64,000 nt of DNA from Telopea speciosissima (lineage: Eukaryota > Streptophyta > Magnoliopsida > Proteales > Proteaceae): contig NC_057924.1 in NCBI RefSeq assembly GCF_018873765.1, positions 14,223,001 to 14,287,000 on the forward strand, in the 5' to 3' direction. Positions 21,986 through 32,696 of the stretch are shown piece by piece; positions within the stretch are counted from its first letter, which is position 1; each line of letters opens with the position of its first letter. The notes beneath the pieces are model-generated. The model was not told where the DNA came from and did not search any database. It worked only from the letters and a program-made list of their open reading frames with translations. The position numbers and the translations under genes were made by a program.

Positions 21986-22363
21986 ATGATGTTGAGGTCG
22001 TCGGCAGCCATTGCTTCGAAGATGTTGAGGCTGGTGGCGGCCTCATCTCGACAATCCATTCTCTGCCACCGAGTAATCGCAGCCTCGCCTGAAAGCCTTA
22101 AACGTAATCTTTCATTTGCATTCAATGATCCATTCGTGTCTCGATTTCCATCTCTTGCCGATCAATCTCGTGGATATGCCCGTGGACGACCTATCAGCGA
22201 AGACGACGAAGAGGAAGACGAAGACTACAAGGAGTTCTTAGAAGGGTCTGATTCCGACGAAGAGGATATGGATTATGAAGAAGAAAATTTTGACGAGGAG
22301 GATGAGGATAATGACCAAGACGGTGATGGAGAAATCCATCGGATGAAAGATCATAAAAAGTGA
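21986..22363 (+). CDS. Small acidic, probably mitochondria-targeted protein, copy A (125 aa)
   Basis: Unrecognised family. Residues 1-45 (MMLRSSAAIASKMLRLVAAS onwards) are rich in Arg, Ser and Ala with almost no acidic residues, as in a mitochondrial presequence. A short middle (NDPFVSRFPSLADQSRGYAR) leads to a strongly acidic tail from about residue 72 (DDEEEDEDY, GSDSDEEDMDYEEE, DEEDEDNDQDGD) that ends HRMKDHKK. I start at 21986 because the TATA box and telo-boxes lie just upstream; the frame stays open farther 5' but that would run through the promoter. The duplicate at 28221-28607 keeps the whole frame and the same domain order, which supports real coding. It could instead be the truncated first part of a larger organellar protein; I cannot tell. 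Confidence 0.7.
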   Translation: MMLRSSAAIASKMLRLVAASSRQSILCHRVIAASPESLKRNLSFAFNDPFVSRFPSLADQSRGYARGRPISEDDEEEDEDYKEFLEGSDSDEEDMDYEEENFDEEDEDNDQDGDGEIHRMKDHKK

Positions 22364-22799
22364 AAAATGGATCGTTCTGTAATCCTTGTTTCCCATTTCT
22401 TATTTTTCAGAAGAAATGTTTATTAGAATGGAGTAATCAAATCTGTACTGACCCTTGGAAAAGAAAATGGAGAATCTTTTTAATTTGATTTGTCATTTGT
22501 CGTTCTGTTTGTATTATCCAGTAATGGAATTGAATCGTTTGTGATCGTTTTTCCGTCTTTGAGTTTAAATTGATTGAACCTCTCTGTATCTTTAGCAATA
22601 ACAGTTAACACCACCACCACCTGCAACTGCTAGAGTGATCTTATTGTATCCTTTTTTTTTTCTTTTGCCCAATTCGGATCTTATCAGTTAGGAACTAAAA
22701 AGGCAGAAGCGATAGATAATAAAGGGTTAAGCCTGCAAATGACCATCAATAGTTCTCACTTTTTGGGGCCATTTGAGCACCATTGATTGGCTTTATTAT

Positions 22800-23394
22800 T
22801 TATTTATTTTTTCGATAGGCAAGCAATAAGCTCCAAGGAGAGTTGAAGTCATGAACTTTTTCTTGTGGATGTTGGTCCTTGCCATTTGAGCCACCCCTTG
22901 GGATTTTTTATTTATTCCCCCCTAAGAGTTCTCATCGATTGGACTCTGTAGTTATAAATCCTGTATTTATGATTTTTTTTTTAGATTTCAGTAATGGAAA
23001 TGAAAATGATGGTTTCCTTTTGGTTGATCTGGTTGGGAATCCAAATTGGGAACGATGCAAAGGCCTTGCAAAGGCTGCTGTGATTCATTCTAGCAGCTAT
23101 GATTGGTTGCAGATAATAAGAGATGTGAATTGTAAATGTGTCTGCAGATGAAGTTTTGATTGTGTTTATTCTTCAGTATTAAATTTGTTTTTTTTATTAT
23201 ATTAATATAGATCTGATTTCGATGCAAATGGGCTGCTCTTGCTTCCTACCTTCCTTCATAGAACAGACAACAACATCAAGAAATACTAGATATCCATTGG
23301 AAGAAGCTCTGGATGCTCTACACACCTTGATGGCAATACTAGAGATGATGTTCTCGGGTTCTCAGCAAATCTCCAAAGATCAACGGGAGAGAAG
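22800..23394. other. Intergenic, left flank of a Copia insertion
   Basis: Two open stretches exist (22980-23151 and 23222-23399) but neither resembles a known domain or shows splice-site context. The second is interrupted by the Copia element and does not clearly resume beyond it. Confidence 0.35.
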
Positions 23395-23399
23395 GCTTC

Positions 23400-25161
23400 T
23401 GTTAACAAAACTGGAATTGAGAGAGAATGGCTAGAATAATCGATGTGATTATTCAGCCCTCATATTTATAATTTGTAGGAAATATATCAGAATTACATAA
23501 ATAGCCCCATATAGCCTACAATATTAGCTGTAGGGAAATAACAATAGAAAAATACCAAAAATACCCTTATAGAATCGGGTAACACATCTCAACACTCCCC
23601 CTCAATTTGGTGCATAGATATCACACATACCTAACTTGACTAGGTTAGGATAAAACAACTTCCCAATCAACCCTTTGGTGAAGACATCAGCTAGTTGATT
23701 TCCAGACTTCACAAAAGGGATACAAATCTACCCACTCTCTAACTTCTTCTTGATGAAGTGTCTGTCAATCTCCACATGCTTGGTACGGTCATGCTGTACT
23801 GGATTGTGGGAAATGTTAATCGCTGCTTTGTTGTCGCAGTACAACATCGTTGGAAAATGAACAAAACCACGGATATCTAGGAGTAAACTCTGAAGCCACA
23901 ATAACTCACATATGCCCTGGGCCATGGCACGGAATTCAGCTTCAGCACTTGATCTTGCCACAACATTTTGTTTTTTACTCTGCCATGTTACCAAGTTCCC
24001 TCCAACAAAGGTACAGTAGCCGGAGGTTGACTTCCTGTCTAGATTACCACCCCAATCAGCATCTGTATAAGCCTCAATACGAAGATGGTCATGAGGAGAC
24101 AAAAGAATCCCTTTTCCTGGAGCTGATTTCAAGTAATGAAGAATACGGAGAATAGCAGCCATATGAGTGGAATAGGGATCATGCATGAACTAACTTACTA
24201 GGCTCACAGCAATGGCAATATCTGGTCTGGTATGGGAGAGGTAAATCAGTTTTCCCACCAATCGTTAATATCTGCCCTTATCAACAGCCTCACCATCCTT
24301 CTCTTGTAGACGGATATTAGCTTCCAAAGGAGTGTCACAAGGGTGACAGCTAAGCAAACCAGTTTCTGATAGTAAATCTAGAACCACTTTCTTTGGAAGA
24401 AAAAGATGTCCTTTGGAGACTGAGCAACTTCAATCCGAAGAAAATATCTTAGCTGGCCTAGATCTTTTATGTCAAATTCCCATCCCAAGAAAGCCTTCAG
24501 GTGAGAAACTTCATCTGCATCATTGCTAGTCACAACTATATCGTCAACATAAACTATAAGAAGAGTGACTTTTTCTCCCTTTTGCTTGATAAACAGAGTG
24601 TGATCAGCATTACTGAGGGTCTTCAAACAAGCTAATGAAGAGAATGGAGGCTGAGGGCAGTAGCTGAAGAAGATTCTCCAAGGGAAGAAGCAGCCGAAAT
24701 ACTTGTTGAGGCCTAATCTTAAAAAAAAAATAGAATCTTCAAATCGCAGGCAGTCCTGCAGCTTCCATCGATCTAAAAAATTGGTGGAGAAATTCGAGGT
24801 AGTTGGGGCAGCATCTAGATCAGTGTGATCACCCCCCTAGTACTACCCTAATGGGAGAAGAAGATGAGAGAAGACTGAGACAGAGGGTGGGAAGGGATGA
24901 AGTTCGAATGAGGGGAGGGAGGTGGGCTTTGAAAAAAATCGATCAAAGTTGATTTGGCTTTGATACCATGTTAACAAAACTGGAATTGAGAGAGAATGGC
25001 TAGAATAATCGATGTGATTATTCAACCCTCATATTTATAACTTGTAGGAAATATCAGAATTACATAAATAGCCCCATATAGCCGACAATATTAGCTATAG
25101 GCAAATAACAACAGAAAAATACCAAAAATACCCTTATAGAATCGGGTAATACATCTCAACA
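23400..25161 (-). mobile_element. Ty1/Copia LTR-retrotransposon fossil
   Basis: LTRs at 23400-23594 and 24969-25161 read TGTTAAC...CTCAACA on the plus strand. A 5-bp duplication GCTTC flanks the element (23395-23399, 25162-25166). On the minus strand a TGGTATCAAAGCC primer-binding site (initiator tRNA-Met) follows the right LTR, and a GAGGGGGAG polypurine tract precedes the left LTR. Only the end of pol remains: a reverse-transcriptase part with the YVDDI motif (24378-24626) and an RNase H part with YTDADWGG, CDNKAAI and the TKHVEIDRHFIK motif (23728-24186). The element is broken and much shorter than an intact Copia. The LTRs differ at about eight places in ~193 bp, so insertion was fairly recent, roughly one to a few million years at usual plant rates. 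Confidence 0.93.
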
Positions 25162-25166
25162 GCTTC

Positions 25167-26448
25167 AAATTGACATCCATAGCTAGGTAGGTTCTATATG
25201 AGTAATTGTCCTTGAAGAATCCAAACAATTTGTCCAACTTGAAGCCTTGCAATGGCTATTGCTATTACATGGGACTATCCTAGACATCAATATATGCCTC
25301 AAGCACTTAGAAGATATCAATATTGCTCCAAGGATGGATAAGAATTAATCAAAATCTAATAAGACAACCTCAAAGACCACTCAGAACTACTCCAACAATG
25401 TGGTTGGAAATGATTCTGCTTGTAGTCAAGGTATCCAATTGCAGCTAATAACAATATATAGCCTGATGATGTCTCTCAACCTGGGCTTGTGGATGGTACA
25501 GTCAATTTCAGAGATCCACTTCCAAGATTAGAAGCAGCCAATTCTTGGAAGTGAAGCCCTCTTGCTTTACTTGAGAAATGGCTGTTTGCCGAAGTTGCTG
25601 CTCAAGGGCATGTGAAAACTTGATTGAGGCTTCACTAGGGGACACTACAAGTTGTTCTTGTGCTTCTTCCTTTTTTGTGTAGCTCTATCTTGGAATTCTC
25701 TCTCTGTTTTCTTTTATTTTGTTCCTTTGTCCAAGTCTTGAGTAGATTGATCAAATTGTGTTGTGGCCTATTAGGAAGAGGACACTCCCATCAAAAAAAG
25801 AGAAGTGTAAATTATAGTTGCATCATTATGTGACATCTATAACTTAGGATTAAATTCTATCTTGGTCTCTGCTCTTCATTCTAATAGATGCAAAAGGGAG
25901 CTTGGGAGTATTTGCACTTATTTTAATTCAAAAATGTTTGATCAATACTTACTGTCACTTTCCTTCCGATCAAATGACCGGGTATGTTTTTTTCTTGCTA
26001 CATTTTCTGCTCTTGCAATCTTTACAACACTCTCAATAGATTATGTGATCATCTTTAATTCTACTTTGAAAGATTTGTAAGCAATCAAATTGTGTAACAA
26101 ATATGAGAATGAATTATAAAAGCAAGAAGAAGTAATTTTATAGGGCTACTGAAGGGAGATTGGACCAAGCGAAACTTTGTAATTGATCCCAGAGTTATTT
26201 AACTTATAAGTAAGAAAGAAGAAGAAAAGTATAAAGAACAAAGAGAGAAGCTAACAGAAACCTCTCTCTCTCTCTTAACATGTTTCTTCTCACTCCCAAA
26301 AACTCTGTCCCTCTCTTCACAATCTCCCCCCTCCCCCCAAACATTTAACCTCACGTGCCTCTCCCTTGTCTAATCCCTATCCCTGCTTCCATTCTATCTC
26401 CTCCATCTTTCTCGTCCCCACTTGCATTTGCACGTGCACGTTTATTAG
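25167..26448. other. Intergenic, right flank of the Copia insertion
   Basis: No domain is recognisable. One open stretch at 25862-26080 encodes a hydrophobic segment (FFLATFSALAIFTTLSI), but there is no supporting context. A pyrimidine-rich tract lies around 26265-26420. Confidence 0.35.
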
Positions 26449-27265
26449 TACATAATAAATTTTAGTCATTCATGGTTAGAATACACAATTATGGTAAGAA
26501 TAAACAAAACCTAATAAAAAAAATTAAGAAGCATTCAAACATTTTTAATAAAAAATTAAAACATATAAACAACTATATAACCTTATAATTATTAAAAAAA
26601 ACATACAACAATAACCAATTCAATTCAATGTAAAGAGAAAGATGTCATTTGAATAAAAAATAAAAAGCCTACTAAAACTGTTTAAAGTTATTTAAAACCG
26701 AAACCATTGAAACCACTTATAGAGTTCGGTTTTGGTTTTACCTAAAAAAACTTGCATCGGATCGAACCAAACTGTTTAACACCCTTATTAATAGTTGTTT
26801 TTTTATTACATAACCATAGTTCAGATTGGGCTTACGCTAGACTAACACCATGGAAATGAAGTTTTAGAGTTAGTTGGTTCAAGGGCAGCCCGGGCAAAGC
26901 TGAAAAAGGATAGTGCTTCCTTCTTGGGATAATGGTGTCAAAATCAAACTGAAACCATTTATTAAAACCGAACCAAATCATTTAAACCGAAACCGTGAAA
27001 ACATTTAATAAATGGTTCGGTTATATTTTGAAATTGAGACCGTTTTAGTTAAACGCTTTAAAATGAACCGGACTGTTTAACACTATTAGATTGACATAAA
27101 TGTGCCAAAATCTAACAAAAAACTGTTTACCAAAATTGAATCGTTTAAATCAAAACAATAAAACTGTCTAATAAATGGTTCAATTATATAGTTTAAAAAT
27201 TAAAATCCTTGACCTGGGTTGTGTTAGGGTTCCAGACTTTCCATACCTTCGAAGTCGGAACGCCT

Positions 27266-28220
27266 GTGCCCACCAATCTCCTATAAAAAGGCATCAGGAG
27301 AAACCTAAAACCCTAAGCCCTGCGTTGTTCTTGCAATTGACATTTGAGAGAGAAAGAGAGCGAATGATGTTGAGATCGTCGGAAGCAATCCTTGTGCCCA
27401 CCAATCTCCTATAAAAAGGCATCAGGAGAAACCTAAAATCCTAAGCCCTGCGTTGTTCTTGCAATTGACATTTGAGAGAGAAAGAGAGCGAATGATGTTG
27501 AGATCGCTGGAAGCAATCCCCGTGCCCACCAATCTCCTATAAAAAGGCATCAGGAGAAACCTAAAACCCTAAACCCTGCGTTGTTCTTGCAATTGACATT
27601 TGAGAGAGAAAGAGAGCGAATGATGTTGAGATCGTCGGAAGCAATCCCTGTGCCCACCAATCTCCTATAAAAAGGCATCAGGAGAAACCTAAAACCCTAA
27701 ACCCTGCGTTGTTCTTGCAATTGACATTTGAGAGAGAAAGAGAGTGAATGATGTTGAGATCGACGGAAGCAATCCCTGTGCCCACCAATCTCCTATAAAA
27801 AGGCATCAGGAGAAGCCTAAACCCTAAACCCTGCGTTGTTCTTGCAATTGACATTTGAGAGAGAAAGAGAGCGAATGATGTTGAGATCGTCGGAAGCAAT
27901 CCCTGTGCCCACCAATCTCCTATAAAAAGGCATCAGGAGAAACCTAAAACCCTAAACCAATCTCCTATAAAAAGGCATCAGGAGAAACCTAAAACCCTAA
28001 ACCAGTCTCCTATAAAAAGGCATCAGGAGAAACCTAAAACCCTAAACCCTGCGTTGTTCTTGCAATTGACATTTGAGAGAGAAAGAGAGCGAATGATGTT
28101 GAGATCGTCGGAAGCAATCCCTGTGCCCACCAATCTCCTATAAAAAGGCATCAGGAGAAGCCTAAAACCCTAAACCCTGCGTTGTTCTTGCAATTGACAT
28201 TTGAGAGAGAAAGAGAGCGA
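27266..28220 (+). repeat. Tandem array of promoter, leader and start codon (~128-bp unit)
   Basis: Units begin TGCCCACCAATCTCC at about 27266, 27394, 27522, 27650, 27778, 27905 and 28123, a period of 127-128 bp. The sixth unit is longer because a 46-47-bp subunit carrying TATA and telo-box is reiterated (near 27958 and 28005). Each full unit holds CCAAT, TATAAAAA, telo-boxes, a GA-rich leader and ATGATG, or ATGATC in the last. The first six starts (27364, 27492, 27620, 27748, 27875, 28092) open a 16-codon frame reading MMLRSSEAI...VPTNLL, or a close variant. Its TAA stop lies inside the next unit's TATA box. Copy A has a single unit. Confidence 0.95.
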
Positions 28221-28607
28221 ATGATCTTGAGATCGTCGGCGGCCATTGCTTCGAAGATGTTGAGGCTGGTGGCAGTCTCATCTCGACAATCCATTTTCTG
28301 CCACCGAGTAACCGTAGCCTCGCCGGAAAGCCTTAAACGTAATCTTTCATTTTCGTTCTATGATCCATTCGTGCCTCGATTTCCATCTCCTGCCGATCAA
28401 TCTCGTGGATACCGCCGTGGACTATCTATCAACAGGGATGAGGAAGAGGAAGACGAAGACGAAGACGATGAGGAGTTCGAAGTAGGGTTTGATTGCCACG
28501 AGGAGGATTTGGATTATGAAGAAGAAATGTTTGGGGAGGAGGAGGATGAGGTTAATGACCAAAACGGTGATGGAGAAATCCATCGGATGAAAGATCATCA
28601 AGAGTGA
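28221..28607 (+). CDS. Small acidic, probably mitochondria-targeted protein, copy B (128 aa)
   Basis: Paralogue of the gene at 21986-22363, with the same three-part layout: an Arg/Ser-rich presequence (MILRSSAAIASKMLRLVAVS), a short middle (YDPFVPRFPSPADQSRGYRR) and an acidic tail (DEEEEDEDEDDEEF ... EEEDEVNDQNGDGE, HRMKDHQE). It starts at the last ATG of the tandem leader array, where the second Met codon of copy A is ATC. The frame is intact despite many substitutions and small in-frame length changes in the acidic part, which suggests constraint. Upstream copies of the start in the array could act as short upstream reading frames. Function unknown. Confidence 0.68.
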   Translation: MILRSSAAIASKMLRLVAVSSRQSIFCHRVTVASPESLKRNLSFSFYDPFVPRFPSPADQSRGYRRGLSINRDEEEEDEDEDDEEFEVGFDCHEEDLDYEEEMFGEEEDEVNDQNGDGEIHRMKDHQE

Positions 28608-28917
28608 AAAATGGATCGTTCTGTAATCCTTGTTTTCCATTTCTTATTTTTCAGAAGAAATGTTTATTAGAATGGAGTAGGACCCTTGGAAGACAAAAAA
28701 AAAAAAAGGACAATCATTTTAATTTGATTTGTCATTTGTCGCAACTGCTAGAGTATTCTTATTGTATTCTTTTTTTTCTTTTGCCCAATTCAGATCTTAT
28801 CACTGGTTAGGAACTAAAAAAGCAGAAGCGATAGATAATAGTGGGTTAAGCCTCCAAATGAGCATCAATAGTTCTCACCTTTGGGGGCCATTTGAGCACC
28901 ATTGATTGGCTTTATTG

Positions 28918-29615
28918 CCGAGAAAGGCATCTTTTGTTGGAATTGGGTCCTCTGTCGCGCACCATCCAACAGCCCACAATGTTTGGACATGCAATCCAAT
29001 GCTCTTTTGTTGGGGTCTGAATGCGAAATCACCTTAGAATACACTCCAAAAATGCATACCAAATACAGCCTTCAATTCCAGTCTTACGGTACATGCTGGG
29101 ATCTTCCAGGGGTGGAAACATGTTGCAAAATTATGATCAAGCTCTAAGAAATATGGTGGAGTAATAGAGATCTATGCCATCTACTACATCTTTCTCATGA
29201 TCTGTGTCTACCTTGGACACCATAGTTAACCTCTTTCTTGAATTTAGTGACTTAACGAAAAATTTTACTAATATTAAGTTCTCGTGGAATGCTAATGATA
29301 ATTTCTACAATAAGGTTAGGTTTTCGGCTTCCAAGATTGTAATGGAACATTGTAGTACTCTTCAATATAGCCAGAATTGATCTCTATGGAATTGTATCAT
29401 CATATACTCTAAATTCATTAGGGCTATGTTCGGTATACGTTCCAAGTCGATTTTGCATACGATAAAAACAATGAGAATGCTGGATTTCGTATTCTTGAGC
29501 GATAAATTAAAACAATTATTTTTATAGTCTAAGAATGCAAAATTGGCTTAGAATGCATTCCAAACGTTGCCTAGCTAGTTGTTGTTCAATCATGAGACAA
29601 AGATCCATGTTGTTA
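28918..29615. other. Intergenic with MITE fragments
   Basis: The motif GGGTCCTCTGTCGCGCACC near 28947 resembles the foldback at 3634-3757. Around 29420-29571, TAGGGCTATGTTCGGTATACG and an inverted partner ending GCATTCCAAACGTTGCCTA form a small foldback MITE; I see no clear target duplication. No gene. Confidence 0.45.
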
Positions 29616-30198
29616 GTAAGGGTGTCAACACCTAGCCCGAACTGTTAAGATCGACTAAAACCAATTAAAAAAACCCAAACCAAACCGAATCGATCCTTAT
29701 CAGATTGGTTTTGGACCAGAGTATGACGGAACCAAATGAAAACCAGACCACCCCCGAACCGAGCGATATCCAAACAAAAAACCGAACTGAATTAAACCAA
29801 TAAAAAATCATTGAGAATAAGGTTATAAATAGATGAATTGATTATACATTGATTTCAATATTAATAAGCAAATTTATGATTGTAAGGAGAATTGCTACAA
29901 ATCAATGAATATAAGGTTATAAATAGAGAAATTAATTATTACCGAAAAAAATAGAATAGAAAAATTGATTTGTAACAATGCTTCTTCCATTGATCTCCTT
30001 GTATACAAAATTATTTGGATTGACAAATAAATGACTGATTTCAATATTATTCATAGTTGTTTACTTTTTTTGGCTTGGGGAATGTAAAGTAAAGTGTTTT
30101 TATTGTAGTTCAAACCCGAAAACAAACCAATCTAAATCTAAAAAAATCAAAATAAACCAAAACTACATCGAATCTAACTGAGTTGTTTGACACCCCTA
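29616..30198. mobile_element. hAT-type MITE
   Basis: Inverted termini TAAGGGTGTCAACACC and GTTTGACACCCCTA enclose AT-rich DNA. The flanks GTTGTTAG and ATTGTTAT match at six of eight positions, consistent with an old 8-bp target duplication. Subterminal AAACCGAA/TTGGTTT motifs resemble those of the element at 7454-8086. No coding capacity. Confidence 0.65.
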
Positions 30199-30250
30199 AT
30201 TGTTATAATGTTTATGGATATTATTAATATGTCAAAAGCATTACTTGTAC

Positions 30251-30322
30251 TGTGGCTGCTGGGATTCGAGCCCAGGTCTCTACGGCCACAACGTAGAATT
30301 CTTACCACTAAACTACAGCCAC
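30251..30322 (-). tRNA. tRNA-His (anticodon GTG)
   Basis: On the minus strand the 72-nt gene folds as a standard cloverleaf. The acceptor stem is GTGGCTG/CAGCCAC with discriminator A. The D-arm contains TAGTTTAGTGGTAA. The anticodon stem CTACG/CGTAG encloses loop TTGTGGC with anticodon GTG at 30289-30287. The T-arm has GGTTCGAAT-type sequence (CTGGGCTCGAATCCCAG). There is no intron. A TTTT run about 13 nt downstream can end Pol III transcription. The base-pair-preserving anticodon stem suggests a functional nuclear gene. Confidence 0.93.
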
Positions 30323-30593
30323 ATGGTTGAAGTTAAATATTGGGAATCGAATTTTATTATGTGATTTAGATAAGCTACCAATTATGAAATTGCTTGGCAA
30401 TCAAACCATCACAAAATCACAATGATCAGGTCATATTATTAAAAGGATAAATTATACATGGGTTTACCTAATGCTATGTGATACTAGAGGTACCTCAAGT
30501 TTCAAAAACTATGTTTGGGGTATCCCTTTTCATACTTTCAATTTTTCCTATTCCACAATCAAACTAACTCCCCACCACCACCTCTTCCTCTAG
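30323..30593. other. Short AT-rich spacer
   Basis: Nothing recognisable apart from the 5' flank of the tRNA-His gene on the minus strand. Confidence 0.4.
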
Positions 30594-30598
30594 TGGAA

Positions 30599-31022
30599 TG
30601 TTACGATTGGAAGAACTCACCCTCATAAATCGGTCTACAAGGGGAGGGAACCTAATATTATAAATGCCCACATCCAAGCCCTTATAGGACCGATGTGGGA
30701 CTATTGTACATAACATTATCCCACCTTTTAACCGTCGACATCTTTGTCGATCCACTCTGGATTAGATAGCCCTTTCAAGGCGACTCCACCCTGCTCCAGG
30801 ATTTTGTCCGACAGTAGGTAGCCCTTTCCTAGCATCTCTCACTCTGGCACCCGATTGCCCTCCCAAGTAATCAACCGCAAAAGAACAGATCAATGAAAGC
30901 ACCAATATTACGATTGGAAGCACTCACCCTCATAAACCAATCTACAATGGGAGGGAACCCAATATCATATATGTCCACATCCAAGCCCTTATGAGACCGA
31001 AGTGGAATTATTGTACATAACA
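30599..31022 (-). mobile_element. TRIM-like miniature LTR retrotransposon fossil
   Basis: Two 117-bp direct terminal repeats (30599-30715 and 30906-31022) flank a 190-bp non-coding interior. The whole element is bordered by a 5-bp duplication TGGAA (30594-30598, 31023-31027). On the minus strand each repeat starts TGTTATGTACAATA and contains a CCCACATCGG-like motif (variant in the right copy). A purine-rich tract (AAAAGGTGGGATAA) precedes the 3' repeat, and TTGGTGCTTTCATTGA follows the 5' repeat at the primer-site position. The size and lack of coding fit a TRIM. It looks structurally whole but was never autonomous. The repeats differ at roughly a tenth of positions, so it is older than the Copia element. 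Confidence 0.8.
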
Positions 31023-32696
31023 TGGAACCTCTCTCTCTCTATCTTCCACCACGGGCTCCTACAATCCCCTCCTCTCCCCCTCTCCCCCTGCTGCCTCTGC
31101 TCTCCTCCCATATCCCTGCCTTTTCTCGTTCCCGTACCTTCCCTCCTTCTCTCCTCCTACATCTCTCCCCCGTCTGCGCTGCATTTCTCCCTACCTTCTG
31201 TAAGTAAAGTGGTTGGAAAATGGTGCCACCAATGATTTGCATTTGTGGGAAAGAGAGATTGTGAGTGTATAGATTGAATGTAGGGGGCTCAGAGAATGAA
31301 CCCAATCAGGATCAAGATATTTAAATGTGGAAACTAGATACTAGTTATATGTTTGCCTCAAATGTTGGATCTTTGATCAAGAACTCATCCAATATTAATT
31401 AGGAAAAATTACAAGATTACACCCTTTTGGGTTCTAATCACTTTTACTGATTGATTTAACAAAGTTACACAACCTACACAACCTTGAGTTTGGCTTTACA
31501 CACTAGCCAATACAGTATTTTCCTCTCTTTTTGGATGATTTTACCCTTGAGGATAATGAAGGGAATGGGCCGTCTTCTTCTCCTCGTGCTTCATCTTCCG
31601 TACCGAGACCCCACCCCCACCGATTCGCCTGATCCATTCTCTTCTAACAAGGTAGCAATGCTTATGCACCTTCTATGGGCAGCAATGGCGATGGTAAAAG
31701 CTTCGTTTTCTACCTTGTTAGCTGTTCTCTGTAGCGGTTGTCATCCGTTCCAAAGATGGATTGTAGGGCCACATTGAATGAGTACTGCAAGAAAATCAAA
31801 AACAGAAATGAACGAGTAATTATGATAATAATAACCACCACTCCGAAATCACAAAACCATGAAAACCCTCTTTTTTTGGTTGGGAGTGGGGCGGGGTTGA
31901 AGAAAGAAGAAGCAGAGCATAAGCGAACTGGAAAAGAGAGAGAGAGAAAGAAAATCTACTTTACTTTGTTTCATGCTCTGATAGATCAGGGGACAGGGTG
32001 CGGCTTGGGGGCCACGGTGGATTGTTAAGGAAGGAACAGGTGGGGGTGGGTAGAGGTGTTCCAGGGGGAAAGCGGGAAGAAACAGAGGTGAGGTTGCAGG
32101 AAGAGAAGAAGAATAAGAAAATTTGTTTCAATCACTTTATATTTCTGGATGGAATTTTGATTGATATATAATGATATCAAGGAGGTAACGCATGAGGAAG
32201 TGAATTAGAAGGAATAGAGAAGGATCGGTACTGAACTAGTTGTTTCCTGAATTCCTTGATCTCCTTCAAATCAATAAACAGATGTCGTACGATTATCCCG
32301 TAAGGATAAACAATTCTGCGTTCTACGCAGTTACAAATTAAACAATCGAAAATTACAATTGATCGATATAGAAAAACAGTGTGAGAGATTGTTACAAACT
32401 CAATGACGAAACTTCACAAAGAGATGTTTATATAAGAAGTAAGGATTCTCACCACGCGCTCGACATTGGCTACTTCCAGATCTTCAGATCTTGGGGTGAG
32501 AGGAGCCATGGAATCGAGAATCCCCTTTGATTTTTTGAATAGTGATTGAGGGAGTGGTTTCCCATGTTTTTTAATATAATTTTTCTCTTTAATCTACTGA
32601 TGTCACCGGAGATAGAGGGAAGAAAGATAGAGCGAAAAATTGAAGAAGATACGATGGAAGGGCCTGCAACTTTGTCATTTTTTTTTTTTATTATTT

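Larger units (their letters stand above)
21057..22799 (+). repeat. Segmental duplication, copy A
   Basis: This stretch recurs at 26449-28917 in the same orientation. It contains two MITE-like AAACCGTTT-rich segments, a promoter, the small acidic-protein gene, its 3' UTR and downstream sequence. Both copies start near ATAATAAATTxTAGTCATTCATGG and stop at ATTGATTGGCTTTATT. Copy B is longer mainly because of an amplified leader array. Confidence 0.9.
26449..28917 (+). repeat. Segmental duplication, copy B
   Basis: Direct-repeat partner of 21057-22799, beginning about 3.65 kb downstream of where copy A ends. It preserves the MITE-like upstream blocks, promoter, coding region and 3' flank. It differs mainly by amplification of the leader region (27266-28220). 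The Copia fossil lies in the spacer between the copies, not inside either one. Confidence 0.9.

Noticed and set aside
27266-28220. CRISPR-like or centromeric satellite array
   Set aside because: Repeat units are contiguous without spacers and each is a recognisable promoter-leader copy of the adjacent gene.
31484-32028. Protein-coding gene with overlapping open frames
   Set aside because: No recognisable domain, no splice context, and it lies inside a TIR element; at most captured sequence.
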